A stretch of 64,000 bases of DNA from Vreelandella profundi (GCF_019722725.1 NZ_CP077941.1:1054001-1118000), one strand, 5' to 3'. Shown: positions 1 to 8,905, counted from the first letter of the stretch. Program-made: numbers and translations. Notes: a model not told the origin generated them from the letters alone.

Positions 1-1
1 A

Positions 2-370
2 CTGCCCAGTCTCTTTGAGCTTAAGGCTGGCAATTTTTATATTGCGATGGCGGCTGAGGCAGAGCCTGATAGGGCACTAAGAATTATTGCCCGCTATTTA
101 AAGCCAAGGCAGCGAGCCTTCATCGGTGTTATTGATGTCAACCATCCTCATGTTGAAACGCCTGAGGAAGTCTGCCAGCGTGTATTGGAAGCAGCGCGTT
201 ATATACCGCTTGAGCAGTTAGGCACAACCGATGACTGCGGTTTTTCTCCTTTCTGCGACGACATTTACACTTCCCGTAAAAACGCCTTTGCTAAAATTCG
301 TGCACGCGTATTGGGTACAGAGATGGCTTCAGAGCAACTAACCTCGAAGCTGAGTGCCCGGCATGATTGA
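2..370 (+). CDS. MetE/UROD-like methyltransferase family protein, C-terminal part
   Basis: This reading frame is open from the left edge, so only the last ~122 residues are present. It resembles the C-terminal barrel of the cobalamin-independent methionine synthase (MetE/COG0620) superfamily. The clearest signature is the GTTDDCGFSPF stretch followed by a conserved T-R-x-x-A-F-x-K-I pattern. The family transfers methyl or alkyl groups to a thiol at a zinc site, and the Cys in DDCGF would be a zinc ligand. Short single-domain members of this family are common besides full MetE, and the visible part cannot tell a true methionine synthase from another thiol alkyltransferase. The next gene starts inside its last codons, which suggests a shared transcript. 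Confidence 0.75.
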   Translation: MPSLFELKAGNFYIAMAAEAEPDRALRIIARYLKPRQRAFIGVIDVNHPHVETPEEVCQRVLEAARYIPLEQLGTTDDCGFSPFCDDIYTSRKNAFAKIRARVLGTEMASEQLTSKLSARHD

Positions 371-1325
371 TGGGCCTGCTTTTTTTCAAAGCTTTGCCAT
401 TTTCGATGCTGAGCAACGTTTGGTTGACTGGAATTCGGGGTTTGTGGAAGAGTTTGCTGATGCTGGGCCTTTATTAGTTAAGGGACTTGGGGTACGTGAT
501 ATTCATGCAGCTTGTTTGCTTCCAGAACGAGCGCTGGATTTATCTTGGGCATTAAATGACGCACCCCCCTCTGTTTTTGAATACATTAATAACCGATGTT
601 CTATTTCTGTTGCCCAAGAGCTTAGCGCCAATGGCAGCATTTTTCGTATTGCTCAGAGCACTCATGCTGCGCCTCAACTTCATCCTGCTATGCCTGACCA
701 GAGTGCTGAATTGCTGCGATCAGCTGCTTTGCAGATTTCAGCCGCTGTACTAAAGCGTCGTGATCAAGAAATGCTTCGGCTGAATGAGTTGGCGCTTACT
801 GATGGGCTGACCGGAGTCGCCAATCGGCGTTATTTTGACGAGTTACTGGGCTTTGAATGGAAGCGCTGTCAGCGTAATCAATTGCCTTTATCCGTCATCT
901 TTATCGATATCGATTTTTTTAAGCGCTATAACGATTTTTACGGCCATCTCCAAGGAGATGAGTGTCTAAATGCTATTGCCTCCAGCCTAAAAGCGGTGCT
1001 GAACCGTCCCGGAGATTTGGTAGCTCGTTATGGTGGAGAAGAGTTTATCTGCCTCTTGCCGGAAACCGATCTTTTCGGTGCCAGCCATAAAGCCGAAGAG
1101 CTTGAATTGGCCGTCAGAACGCTGACCATTCCCCATGATAAGTCGGAAGTTGCGCCGGTCGTTACGATCAGCCTTGGAGTTGCTACCGCGCAGCAGGTGA
1201 CGGGAGAGGATGCTTCGGCGCTGGTAAGCGCTGCCGACGAACTGCTTTACCAAGCCAAGGCAGAAGTAAGGGGATGTTATCGTGCTGCACTTTTGCAAAA
1301 CTGGGTTAGTGTCAAACTGAATTAG
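363..1325 (+). CDS. Diguanylate cyclase (GGDEF) with N-terminal PAS-like sensor
   Basis: A soluble protein of about 320 residues. The first ~130 residues look like a PAS-type sensory region (FAIFDAEQRLVDWNSGF at the start). A short helix rich in charged residues then leads into a GGDEF domain. The active-site signature is GGEEF at about residue 225. RPGD lies exactly five residues upstream and matches the RxxD inhibitory I-site, so product feedback is likely. It should make cyclic di-GMP from two GTP. There is no EAL domain and no membrane segment. ATG at 363 overlaps the upstream stop by 8 bases; an in-frame GTG at 354 is the alternative. The signal it senses is unknown. Confidence 0.92.
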   Translation: MIDGPAFFQSFAIFDAEQRLVDWNSGFVEEFADAGPLLVKGLGVRDIHAACLLPERALDLSWALNDAPPSVFEYINNRCSISVAQELSANGSIFRIAQSTHAAPQLHPAMPDQSAELLRSAALQISAAVLKRRDQEMLRLNELALTDGLTGVANRRYFDELLGFEWKRCQRNQLPLSVIFIDIDFFKRYNDFYGHLQGDECLNAIASSLKAVLNRPGDLVARYGGEEFICLLPETDLFGASHKAEELELAVRTLTIPHDKSEVAPVVTISLGVATAQQVTGEDASALVSAADELLYQAKAEVRGCYRAALLQNWVSVKLN

Positions 1326-1382
1326 TTTGAAGAGTTAATCAAGCCGCCCCTGTGATAGTGCGAGGCGGCTTATGGGTTGCGC

Positions 1383-2285
1383 TTACTGACGGTAGGCGGC
1401 TTCTTTCAGTGCGCGAATGCGCTCATCTAACGGCGGGTGGCTGGCAAACATCTTCTCAAGCAGTGAGCGCGTTTGGCCTTTGGTGATGGCCATAGCACGG
1501 AGCGTATCGGGCATCTGATCGGGCATTTCGGTTTCGGTTTTCAGCCGCGCAAGGGCGCTGACCATTGCATTAGTGCCTGCCAAGCGCGCACCGGCTTCAT
1601 CGGCGCGATATTCGCGATAGCGCGAGAACCAGGCAACGATGGCCGAGGCTAAAATGCCGAAGACGATCTCTGCAACCATCACGACTGCGAAGTAGCCCAT
1701 AAAGCCTAGGCCTCCGCCATCGCTGCGGCTTTTTAGGAAGCTATCGACTAAGTGCGCTACGACGCGGGCAAAGAACATGACGAAGGTGTTCACGACCCCT
1801 TGAATTAGCGCCAGCGTGACCATGTCGCCGTTGGCGACGTGGCCAATTTCGTGGGCCAATACCGCGCGGACTTCTTCAGGGCGCATGCGGTTCATTAAGC
1901 CTGCCGATACTGCGACGAGCGCATCGTTTTTATTCCAGCCGGTCGCAAAGGCGTTGGATTGTTGGGCCGGGAATATGCCCACTTCGGGCGTTTTGATACC
2001 GGCCTCGCGGGAAAGCTCCGCGACGGTGTCCAGCAACCACTGCTCAGTAGAGTTGGATGGGGTTTCAATAATCACCGTGCCGGTGCTGCGCTTAGCCATC
2101 CATTTGGAAATAAATAGCGAGATGATCGAGCCCGCCATGCCGAAGATGAAGCAAAAAATCAGCAGGCTAGTAAAGTTGATGCCTTGACCACGTAAATAGC
2201 CTTCAACACCTAGCAGGCGAAGGGTAATGCTGGCGACCAGTAACACCGCTATGTTGGTGCCTAGAAACAGCAGAATTCGCATCAT
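1383..2285 (-). CDS. htpX: Membrane zinc metalloprotease HtpX
   Basis: A 300-residue integral membrane M48 peptidase that degrades misfolded inner-membrane proteins together with FtsH. Two hydrophobic segments at the N-terminus (about 1-27 and 38-60) precede the catalytic region. The zinc motif HEIGH is at residues 145-149, and the third ligand Glu is at about 225 in the R-E-Y-R-A-D stretch. Two further hydrophobic stretches (about 158-183 and 197-220) complete the usual topology. Length and sequence match E. coli HtpX along the whole protein, including the closing HPPLDERI. The gene lies downstream of alaA on the same strand with a 155-base gap that carries its own promoter-like sequence. 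Confidence 0.97.
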   Translation of the reverse strand: MMRILLFLGTNIAVLLVASITLRLLGVEGYLRGQGINFTSLLIFCFIFGMAGSIISLFISKWMAKRSTGTVIIETPSNSTEQWLLDTVAELSREAGIKTPEVGIFPAQQSNAFATGWNKNDALVAVSAGLMNRMRPEEVRAVLAHEIGHVANGDMVTLALIQGVVNTFVMFFARVVAHLVDSFLKSRSDGGGLGFMGYFAVVMVAEIVFGILASAIVAWFSRYREYRADEAGARLAGTNAMVSALARLKTETEMPDQMPDTLRAMAITKGQTRSLLEKMFASHPPLDERIRALKEAAYRQ

Positions 2286-2359
2286 GAGGCAGGTTCTCCC
2301 TTAACGTTTATGGAAACGATTTATACACAGCTAGTGAAATGAATCACAGAATAGTTGTT

Positions 2360-2388
2360 TAGATACGTACTGTTCGTGACAGTTTCAA
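2360..2388 (-). promoter_or_regulatory. Candidate htpX promoter with inverted repeat in the spacer
   Basis: Read on the minus strand, TTGAAA (2388-2383) and TATCTA (2365-2360) are separated by 17 bases, a sigma70-like layout with a weak -10. The -35 lies in CTTGAAA, which resembles the sigma32 -35 element, but no CCCCAT-type -10 follows. A 15-base inverted repeat, ACTGT-N5-ACAGT (2369-2383), fills the spacer and could be an operator. Its half-spacing is wrong for LexA (N5 instead of N8). Confidence 0.4.
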
Positions 2389-2440
2389 GTCATCGCTGCG
2401 TTAAGTAGCTATTTTAATCGGCGCGTTCACCTTTTCAGCC

Positions 2441-3688
2441 TCACTGCCGGTAACGCGACAGGAAGTTAGCAAAGCGATCAAGCGCATCACCGAGTTGGTC
2501 TGCCCAGGGCAGCGTCACAATGCGCACATGGTCAGGCTCGGGCCAGTTAAAGGCCGTGCCCTGCACCAGCAATATTTTTTCCTGTAGCAGCAGATCGAGC
2601 ACTAGCTGCTGATCATCTTTAATATTGAACACCTTGGGATCGAGCCGCGGAAACGCGTAGAGCGCGCCTTTGGGCGTCACGCAGGAGACGCCGGGGATGG
2701 CGTTTAGTTTCTCGACGGTAATATCACGCTGCGCCAGCAGGCGTCCGCCAGGCAGGATTAAATCATTAATTGATTGATAGCCCCCGAGTGCGGTTTGAAT
2801 CGCATGTTGGGCGGGTACGTTGGCACAGAGACGCATGGAGGCCAACATATTGAGCCCCTGGATATAGTCTTTGGCATTTAACTTAGCCAGGGTGCCGGAG
2901 ATGGTCATCCATCCCGAGCGAAAGCCTGCGCAGCGGTAGCTTTTCGATAGCCCGTTCATGGTAATGACGAGCTGATCATCGTCGGCCAGCGCACCGGTGG
3001 CGGTGTGCTCTACGCCGTCATACAGAATTTTGTCGTAGATCTCGTCGGAGAACACCACCAGGTTGTGCTGTTTAGCAATCGCCAGCACGTCTTTAACGAC
3101 CTCCGGCGGATATACGGCACCGGTAGGGTTATTGGGGTTAATCAGCACAATGGCGCGGGTGTGGCTGGTGATCTTAGCGCGAATGTCTGCCATGTCGGGC
3201 GTCCAGTCGGCCTGTTCATCGCACAGGTAGTGCACCGCGTGGCCGCCTGAAAGGTGTGCGGCTGCTGTCCAAAGCGGGTAGTCCGGCGCGGGAATAAGCA
3301 CTTCGTCGCCGTCATTAAGCAGCGCCTGCATCGTCATCACAATTAGCTCAGACACGCCGTTGCCGATGAAGATGTCCTCAATGCCCACCCCTGGAATCTG
3401 CTTGCGCTGGCACTCCTGCATAATCGCTTTGCGGGCGGAGTAAAGTCCCTTGGAGTCGCAGTAGCCCTGTGCCGTCGGCAAATTGCGCATCACATCCTGA
3501 AGAATCTCTTCCGGCGCTTCAAAACCAAAAGGTGCAGGGTTGCCGATGTTCAGCTTAAGGATTCGCTGACCTTCTTCTTCCAAGCGCTTGGCGTGGTCGA
3601 GCACCGGGCCACGAATGTCGTAGCAGACATTGTGCAGCTTATGAGATTTCTTTAGCGGTTGTGGTTCGTGCGACTGCGGGGTATCCAT
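2441..3688 (-). CDS. alaA: Alanine-synthesising aminotransferase AlaA
   Basis: A class I/II PLP-dependent aminotransferase of 415 residues. It matches AlaA/YfbQ, which makes alanine from pyruvate and glutamate. The PLP lysine is in NGLSKSYR (about residue 249). The motifs NPNNPTGAVYP and SDEIYDKI, and the Arg-containing C-terminal RIVTLPW region, are those of fold-type I enzymes. I start at ATG 3688; an upstream in-frame TTG at 3703 would add five residues. It is the last gene before htpX on this strand and is separated from ylqF by about 90 bases. Confidence 0.93.
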   Translation of the reverse strand: MDTPQSHEPQPLKKSHKLHNVCYDIRGPVLDHAKRLEEEGQRILKLNIGNPAPFGFEAPEEILQDVMRNLPTAQGYCDSKGLYSARKAIMQECQRKQIPGVGIEDIFIGNGVSELIVMTMQALLNDGDEVLIPAPDYPLWTAAAHLSGGHAVHYLCDEQADWTPDMADIRAKITSHTRAIVLINPNNPTGAVYPPEVVKDVLAIAKQHNLVVFSDEIYDKILYDGVEHTATGALADDDQLVITMNGLSKSYRCAGFRSGWMTISGTLAKLNAKDYIQGLNMLASMRLCANVPAQHAIQTALGGYQSINDLILPGGRLLAQRDITVEKLNAIPGVSCVTPKGALYAFPRLDPKVFNIKDDQQLVLDLLLQEKILLVQGTAFNWPEPDHVRIVTLPWADQLGDALDRFANFLSRYRQ

Positions 3689-3777
3689 GAGGTGTCTGTC
3701 CAAAAGTAGCTAGAGGCCCAAAGTGTCCAAAAGATAAGCGCCTACAAGCCGTTATCGGCTAAAAGGCTGCCAAATCA

Positions 3778-4734
3778 TTATGCGTCGGAAAGGTCTTGAT
3801 TGTCTTCGTCGTTTTGCACCGGTGGCGGTGGAATATCCGCAGGCGTCTCCAGCGTCATTCGCCCTAACTTGCCGTCGCGCAGTTCGTGGAGCAGAACTTC
3901 CGCGCCGCGGTGCAGGTCGACTGCGCCACCGGCACGCAGTCCGCCGCGCCGGGCGGCGATGTCTTTTAAAATGGCATGACCATCGAAGCCTGCAATGGCA
4001 AGAAAATCGGGCTTTTTTGGGCCGTCGGCATCAATGTCGTGTGGAATGTCCGGCGCGGCGTAAGGCGGCAGCTCTTTGAGCTTATAGCGCGCAGTGAGCG
4101 CCTCAGGATAGCGTTTGGCAAGTTCGGCGCTGGTGACAATTCCTACATCGATGTACTCAATGGCCGTATCACGGATAGCGCCGGTGGCTGCAAGACGATA
4201 GGCGCTGGCCTGATCTTCTATTTTGGGCCACAGCACTCCCGGGGTGTCGGTGAGCGCTACACGCCCATCAATGCGCACCTTTTGCTGGCGCTTGGTGACG
4301 GCAGGCTCGTTACCCGTTTTAGCAATTTTACGCCCGGCCAGGCCGTTAATCAGGGTAGATTTGCCCACGTTGGGAATACCCATCACCATCACCCGAACAT
4401 CACGGTCGGGGCGTACCGCACCGGCCAACTCATGGCAAAGTTTGGGGATTTGCTTTAGCTCACGAACGTTAGTGGTGGTGACCGCGAAGGCGCGCATGTT
4501 CTCTTGGGCATCGAAAAAAGCGACCCACTCGGCGGTCTTCTCTGGGTCGGCAAGATCGGCGCGGGAAAGGATTTTTAGCACCGGCTTATGGCGCGTCAGC
4601 TCGGCCAGCATCGGATTGGCGCTGGAGTAGGGCAGACGTGCATCAAGTACTTCAATGACGACGTCGATTTCAGGCAGCACCTCTTTGATCTGGCGGCGGG
4701 CCTTGTTCATATGTCCGGGGAACCAGCCGAGCAT
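3778..4734 (-). CDS. ylqF: Ribosome biogenesis GTPase YlqF/RbgA
   Basis: A circularly permuted GTPase of 318 residues. The G motifs run in the order G4 (SRAD at 57-60), G1 (GIPNVGKS at 119-126), G3 (DTPG at 163-166). That order, with the opening MLGWFPGHMNKARRQ, is diagnostic of the YlqF/RbgA family, which acts in late assembly of the large ribosomal subunit. The C-terminal region (about 180-318) is the family's RNA-contacting part and ends in an acidic tail. A strong ribosome binding site (AGGAGAGA) precedes the ATG. It is probably expressed separately from msrB, because a terminator lies between them. Confidence 0.95.
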   Translation of the reverse strand: MLGWFPGHMNKARRQIKEVLPEIDVVIEVLDARLPYSSANPMLAELTRHKPVLKILSRADLADPEKTAEWVAFFDAQENMRAFAVTTTNVRELKQIPKLCHELAGAVRPDRDVRVMVMGIPNVGKSTLINGLAGRKIAKTGNEPAVTKRQQKVRIDGRVALTDTPGVLWPKIEDQASAYRLAATGAIRDTAIEYIDVGIVTSAELAKRYPEALTARYKLKELPPYAAPDIPHDIDADGPKKPDFLAIAGFDGHAILKDIAARRGGLRAGGAVDLHRGAEVLLHELRDGKLGRMTLETPADIPPPPVQNDEDNQDLSDA

Positions 4735-4753
4735 GAGTCTCTCCTACAAGCAC

Positions 4754-4790
4754 AAAAAAGCGGGCTGCCATTCTATCAGATGGCGCCCGC
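4754..4790 (-). terminator. Rho-independent terminator of msrB
   Basis: On the minus strand a GC-rich stem (GCGGGC and GCCA paired with TGGC and GCCCGC, with one unpaired base) is followed by TTTTTT. It sits just after the msrB stop and before ylqF. Confidence 0.75.
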
Positions 4791-4816
4791 CTTGCTGGGT
4801 TTCCTTTTAGCCGCGA

Positions 4817-5215
4817 TTACTCGTCGGGGTGAAACTCCAATGACACTGAGTTAATGCAGTAACGCAAACCAGTCGTTTCTGGCGGCCCGTCTGGAAAAAC
4901 GTGGCCCAGGTGGGCATCGCAGTGGGAACAGACCACCTCAGTACGCTGCATACCATGGGTGCCATCTTGATGCTCTTCCACGCAGCGGGTGCCTAACGGC
5001 CGATCAAAGCTAGGCCAGCCACATCCAGCGTCGAATTTATGCTCGTTCTCAAATAGCGGGGCGTTGCAGCACACGCAGTGATAAATGCCTTGGGCATCCA
5101 ATACCTGATAATCGCCGCTGAACGGGCGCTCTGTACCTTTTTCACGCGCTACGCGGTACTGCTCTGGCGTCAGCTGTTTTTGCCACTCTTCGGGCTTTTT
5201 ATCAATTTTAGCCAT
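4817..5215 (-). CDS. msrB: Peptide-methionine (R)-S-oxide reductase MsrB
   Basis: A 132-residue cytosolic enzyme that reduces methionine-R-sulfoxide in proteins. The structural zinc site is C47/C50 and C96/C99. The catalytic cysteine is C120 in the R-Y-C-I-N-S motif, with [10 protein letters not shown] upstream as expected for MsrB. The length is that of a stand-alone MsrB with no MsrA fusion. A GGGAGA ribosome binding site lies ahead of the ATG. It forms its own transcription unit, with a terminator directly downstream. Confidence 0.97.
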   Translation of the reverse strand: MAKIDKKPEEWQKQLTPEQYRVAREKGTERPFSGDYQVLDAQGIYHCVCCNAPLFENEHKFDAGCGWPSFDRPLGTRCVEEHQDGTHGMQRTEVVCSHCDAHLGHVFPDGPPETTGLRYCINSVSLEFHPDE

Positions 5216-5400
5216 TCTGGTTAATCTCCCTTTGCAGTGCTTGGCCTAAAGGCCGTTAACGCTTCTAACCTAATGACAGCGCTTAGTCACCTTGAGTTTC
5301 AGCATGGGCGATTATGTCACGCCTTGCCAGCGGCACGCTGAATCGCGATGTTAAAGGCTTGTGGCGCCGTTAAGCACACTAAACCAGTGTGTTAGAGTGC

Positions 5401-5429
5401 TTGACAGCTAAGAGAGGTCTGAGTAACAT
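5401..5429 (+). promoter_or_regulatory. Promoter of the Glu/Gly tRNA array
   Basis: A perfect -35 TTGACA (5401-5406), a 17-base spacer and TAACAT as -10 (5424-5429), followed by a GC-rich discriminator (CGCGCC), as expected for a stable-RNA promoter under stringent control. Transcription would start about 20 bases ahead of the first tRNA. No comparable promoter is seen between the later copies. Confidence 0.8.
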
Positions 5430-5457
5430 ACGCGCCACCTCAACGAGGTATTGAAAC

Positions 5458-5533
5458 GTCCCATTCGTCTAGTGGTCTAGGACACCGCCCTTTCACGGCG
5501 GTAACAGGGGTTCGAACCCCCTATGGGACGCCA
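5458..5533 (+). tRNA. tRNA-Glu(TTC), copy 1
   Basis: A 76-base cloverleaf with acceptor stem GTCCCAT/ATGGGAC, anticodon loop CTTTCAC giving anticodon TTC, T-loop TTCGAAC and an encoded CCA end. First gene of the array. Confidence 0.98.
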
Positions 5534-5558
5534 CTTTCGTCGTTAGGTTTATCGGAAT

Positions 5559-5633
5559 GCGGGAATAGCTCAGTGGTAGAGCATCGCCTTGCCAAGGCGA
5601 GGGTCGGGAGTTCGAATCTCCTTTCCCGCTCCA
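5559..5633 (+). tRNA. tRNA-Gly(GCC), copy 1
   Basis: A 75-base cloverleaf with acceptor GCGGGAA/TTCCCGC, anticodon loop TTGCCAA (GCC) and an encoded CCA. It lies 25 bases after the first tRNA-Glu. Confidence 0.98.
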
Positions 5634-5654
5634 AGTATTTGTAATGCTTACAGT

Positions 5655-5730
5655 GTCCCATTCGTCTAGTGGTCTAGGACACCGCCCTTTCACGGCGGTA
5701 ACAGGGGTTCGAACCCCCTATGGGACGCCA
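5655..5730 (+). tRNA. tRNA-Glu(TTC), copy 2
   Basis: Identical in sequence to copy 1, starting 197 bases after it. Part of the tandemly duplicated Glu-Gly unit. Confidence 0.98.
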
Positions 5731-5754
5731 TCTCCGATAGCAAGAATTCTATAA

Positions 5755-5829
5755 GCGGGAATAGCTCAGTGGTAGAGCATCGCCTTGCCAAGGCGAGGGT
5801 CGGGAGTTCGAATCTCCTTTCCCGCTCCA
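5755..5829 (+). tRNA. tRNA-Gly(GCC), copy 2
   Basis: Identical to the first tRNA-Gly. The 21-base spacer that follows it differs by one base from the spacer after copy 1. Confidence 0.98.
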
Positions 5830-5850
5830 AGTATTTGTAGTGCTTACAGT

Positions 5851-5926
5851 GTCCCATTCGTCTAGTGGCCTAGGACACCGCCCTTTCACGGCGGTAACAA
5901 GGGTTCGAACCCCTTATGGGACGCCA
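5851..5926 (+). tRNA. tRNA-Glu(TTC), copy 3, diverged
   Basis: Same fold and anticodon as copies 1 and 2, with three changed positions. One is T to C in the D loop. The other two are a paired change in the T stem, where a G-C pair became A-T. The paired change keeps the stem intact, so the gene is probably functional. Confidence 0.97.
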
Positions 5927-5955
5927 TCTTGCGCTTATATGCAGTTTTTTGCGTT

Positions 5956-6030
5956 GCGGGAATAGCTCAGTGGTAGAGCATCGCCTTGCCAAGGCGAGGG
6001 TCGGGAGTTCGAATCTCCTTTCCCGCTCCA
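5956..6030 (+). tRNA. tRNA-Gly(GCC), copy 3
   Basis: A 75-base tRNA-Gly identical to the other two copies; last gene of the array. I see no clear hairpin terminator in the 165 bases that follow. Confidence 0.98.
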
Positions 6031-6195
6031 AGCGCATTAAGTGTTATTTTCCCCTATTTCTATGATGCGTCAGCTATTTGCTGGGCGTCATTGTTTGTGT
6101 GTCTGGCGCTTGGTGAGTGGTCTCTCGCCTTGAAAAATTAGTTTGCGCCCTAATCTTTTACCTTCTCTTCTTATATTTGCTGACAGGACATTTTC

Positions 6196-7194
6196 ATGGC
6201 CGAACCGGCATTGTCGATCCGTGGCCTTACCAAAGTGTACGCCAACGGCTTTCAGGCGCTTAAAGGTATTGATCTCGACGTCCAGCAGGGCGATTTTTTT
6301 GCGCTCTTAGGCCCCAATGGCGCCGGTAAGTCCACGACCTTGGGTGTTGTTTGTTCGCTGGTGCAAAAAACAGCGGGTAACGTATCTATATTTGGCATCG
6401 ATATTGATAAAGATTTTGCCAAAGCCAAGTATCAGCTAGGCGTTGTGCCCCAAGAGTTTAATTTCAATCAGTTCGAGAAAGTGCTCGATATCGTACTGGC
6501 TCAGGCCGGCTACTATGGTATGACCTCTCGCGAGGCGCTACCGCGGGCCAAGCAGCTTCTTACGGATCTCGGCCTTTGGGAAAAGCGCGATGGCAACGCA
6601 CGCATGCTCTCCGGTGGAATGAAACGACGGCTAATGATTGCCCGGGCGCTAATGCATCGCCCTCGGCTGCTGATCTTGGATGAGCCCACTGCCGGTGTCG
6701 ATATCGAGCTGCGGCGCAGTATGTGGGAATACATGAGGCGGATTAACCAAGATGAAGGCACGACGATCATCCTGACGACGCACTACCTGGAAGAGGCGGA
6801 GAGCCTATGTCGCAATGTCGCTATTATCAATAATGGTGACATTGTGCGTAATACCAGCGTGCGTCAGCTGTTGGCTGAGCTTGATACAGAGACCTTTCTG
6901 ATTGATTTGGCTGAGCCGGTCGCAGAGACGCCGCATGTTGAGGGCTTTGAGCTGCATCAGCTAGAGCCCACCCAGCTTTCACTGTTGGTGCATCGCGGCC
7001 AGCGCTTGAATGATGTGTTCAATGCGCTAAGTGAGCAGGGTGTGCAGGTGGTGTCTATGCGTAACCGAGCCAATCGCTTAGAGGAGATGTTTGTGTCGAT
7101 GGTAAAAGGCAGCAACCAGGGGGCGATAGATCAGCGTGCTGACGCTTCAAGCGGTGAGAGCTCGGATGCCGACAACAGGGAGCCTCGCTCATGA
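6196..7194 (+). CDS. yadG: ABC exporter ATP-binding protein, YadG-like
   Basis: A 332-residue ABC ATPase with Walker A GPNGAGKS (39-46), signature LSGGMKRRL (about 139) and Walker B LLILDEP followed by the usual switch histidine in TTHYLEEAE. It belongs to the ABC-2 exporter class and resembles E. coli YadG, with a ~25-residue longer, polar, acidic C-terminus. The last codons overlap the start of the permease gene (ATGA overlap), so the two are translationally coupled and should form one transporter. The substrate is unknown. Confidence 0.93.
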   Translation: MAEPALSIRGLTKVYANGFQALKGIDLDVQQGDFFALLGPNGAGKSTTLGVVCSLVQKTAGNVSIFGIDIDKDFAKAKYQLGVVPQEFNFNQFEKVLDIVLAQAGYYGMTSREALPRAKQLLTDLGLWEKRDGNARMLSGGMKRRLMIARALMHRPRLLILDEPTAGVDIELRRSMWEYMRRINQDEGTTIILTTHYLEEAESLCRNVAIINNGDIVRNTSVRQLLAELDTETFLIDLAEPVAETPHVEGFELHQLEPTQLSLLVHRGQRLNDVFNALSEQGVQVVSMRNRANRLEEMFVSMVKGSNQGAIDQRADASSGESSDADNREPRS

Positions 7195-7964
7195 ATGCAA
7201 GCCAAACATTGATCGCTCTGTGGACCCTGGTGCTGAAAGAAATTAAGCGTTTCACGCGCATTTGGCCGCAAACGCTGCTGCCGCCCTCTATCACGATGGC
7301 GATGTATTTCATTATTTTTGGCAATTTAATCGGCTCGCGCATTGGCGACATGGACGGCTTCAACTACATGGACTTTATTGTTCCAGGGCTGATCATGATG
7401 TCCGTGATTACCAACAGCTATTCCAACGTGGCATCGAGTTTCTTTTCGAACAAATTTCAGCGTTCAATTGAAGAAATGATGGTATCGCCGATGCCTAACT
7501 GGGTGATTTTGTCCGGCTTTATTTTAGGCGGTATGGCGCGTGGCCTGGGCGTGGGGCTTATTGTGACCGTGGTTTCGCTGTTTTTTACTCGCTTAACCAT
7601 GGAGCATACGCTGCTCACAATATTAGTGGTGGTGCTCACGTCTGCGCTGTTTTCCATTGGTGGCTTTATCAACGCTTTGCTGGCCAATAAGTTTGACGAC
7701 ATCTCCATCGTGCCGACCTTTATTCTTACCCCGCTGACCTATCTGGGCGGAGTGTTTTACTCTATCTCGATGCTGCCGGACTTCTGGCAGAGCGTTTCCA
7801 TGCTCAACCCTATCTTGTACATGGTTAACGTGTTTCGCTACGGATTCTTAGGCGTCTCGGATATCCCCGTTGGCTGGGCGCTCGCCGCTATTTTCGCTTT
7901 TATTGTCGTGCTCTTTAGCATTGCGCTGGCGATGCTGGAGCGCGGTAAAGGTATTCGTAGTTAA
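7191..7964 (+). CDS. yadH: ABC-2 type exporter permease, YadH-like
   Basis: A 257-residue inner-membrane protein with about six hydrophobic segments. It has the ABC-2 permease pattern, with a polar first loop around NLIGSRIGDMDGFNY and an F-x-P-L-T-Y-L-G-G-V-F-Y-like stretch near residues 177-190. It pairs with the overlapping upstream ATPase. The family exports drugs, lipids or polysaccharides, and nothing here fixes the substrate. Confidence 0.92.
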   Translation: MNASQTLIALWTLVLKEIKRFTRIWPQTLLPPSITMAMYFIIFGNLIGSRIGDMDGFNYMDFIVPGLIMMSVITNSYSNVASSFFSNKFQRSIEEMMVSPMPNWVILSGFILGGMARGLGVGLIVTVVSLFFTRLTMEHTLLTILVVVLTSALFSIGGFINALLANKFDDISIVPTFILTPLTYLGGVFYSISMLPDFWQSVSMLNPILYMVNVFRYGFLGVSDIPVGWALAAIFAFIVVLFSIALAMLERGKGIRS

Positions 7965-7998
7965 TTGCATAACAGCATTAAGCAGAGAGTGACAGATA

Positions 7999-8832
7999 AT
8001 GGCACATCGCCCTGATACTTTAGAAAATGCGCCGCTAGGGCGCGATTCCGCGTATCCCGAGCAGTATGACGCGGCGCTGCTTTATCCCATTTCGCGCGCG
8101 GCCAACCGAGCGCCGCTGGGGATTGAAGAGGGGGCTTTACCGTTTGTGGGTGAAGACGAATGGCATGCGTTTGAAGTGTCCTGGCTAAATTCTCGCGGCA
8201 AGCCCGTGGTGGCCGTGGCTCGCTTTCGCCTGTCCGCCAGCTCGCCCCATTTGATTGAGTCTAAGTCGTGGAAGCTCTATCTCAATAGCTTCAATCAAAC
8301 CCGCTTCTACAGCCGTGAAGACGTGATGCAGACGCTTGCCAATGATCTTTCTATCGCAGCGGGTGCCGAGGTAAGCGTTGAGTTATTTGATGTGGATGCC
8401 CCTGAGCTTACCGTGCAGTGCTTGCCGGGCGAATGCTTGGACGACTTAGACATCGCAGTTAACGATTACACGCCGAGCAGCGCTCATCTAAGGGTAAGCG
8501 ATGAGATCGTCGAAGAGACGCTGTATTCGCATCTGCTCAAATCTAACTGTCCCGTTACCGGCCAGCCGGACTGGGGCAGCGTGCTGATTCGCTATAAAGG
8601 GCCAAAGATTGATCGCGAAGGGCTGTTACGCTATCTGATCGGGTTTCGTCAGCACCAGGATTTCCACGAGCATTGTGTAGAGCATATCTTTACCGACCTA
8701 ATGACGTATGCACAGCCCACCCAGCTACTGGTGCTTGCCCGCTATGTGCGTCGTGGCGGTTTGGATATTAGCCCTTGGCGCGCAACGCCAGGGCTGACGC
8801 CGCCTACACCGCTGCGGCTGGCAAGGCAGTAA
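7999..8832 (+). CDS. queF: NADPH-dependent 7-cyano-7-deazaguanine reductase QueF
   Basis: A 277-residue long-form (YqcD-type) QueF. It reduces preQ0 to preQ1 in the queuosine tRNA-modification pathway. The E-S-K-S-W-K-L-Y-L-N-S-F-N motif (about 86-98) marks the substrate-binding region. The catalytic cysteine C184 is in S-N-C-P-V-T-G-Q-P-D-W, with the catalytic Asp seven residues later. Two tandem T-fold halves are expected from the length. It follows yadH by 34 bases and may be co-transcribed. Confidence 0.97.
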   Translation: MAHRPDTLENAPLGRDSAYPEQYDAALLYPISRAANRAPLGIEEGALPFVGEDEWHAFEVSWLNSRGKPVVAVARFRLSASSPHLIESKSWKLYLNSFNQTRFYSREDVMQTLANDLSIAAGAEVSVELFDVDAPELTVQCLPGECLDDLDIAVNDYTPSSAHLRVSDEIVEETLYSHLLKSNCPVTGQPDWGSVLIRYKGPKIDREGLLRYLIGFRQHQDFHEHCVEHIFTDLMTYAQPTQLLVLARYVRRGGLDISPWRATPGLTPPTPLRLARQ

Positions 8833-8905
8833 ACGGCGGTGTTATAAATGACGATGCTAAAGTAGTCTCACGCGATTGAATTTGAACTTGGATGGGGATT
8901 CATTA

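Noticed and set aside
1341..1371. Hairpin between the diguanylate cyclase gene and htpX as terminator
   Set aside because: 8-bp stem with a 15-base loop and no T-run on either strand; too weak to call.
3976..4630. Overlapping plus-strand frames inside ylqF
   Set aside because: Antisense shadows of a well-matched GTPase gene, with no protein motif of their own.
5458..6030. CRISPR-like regular repeats
   Set aside because: The repeats are the six tRNA genes with conserved spacers.
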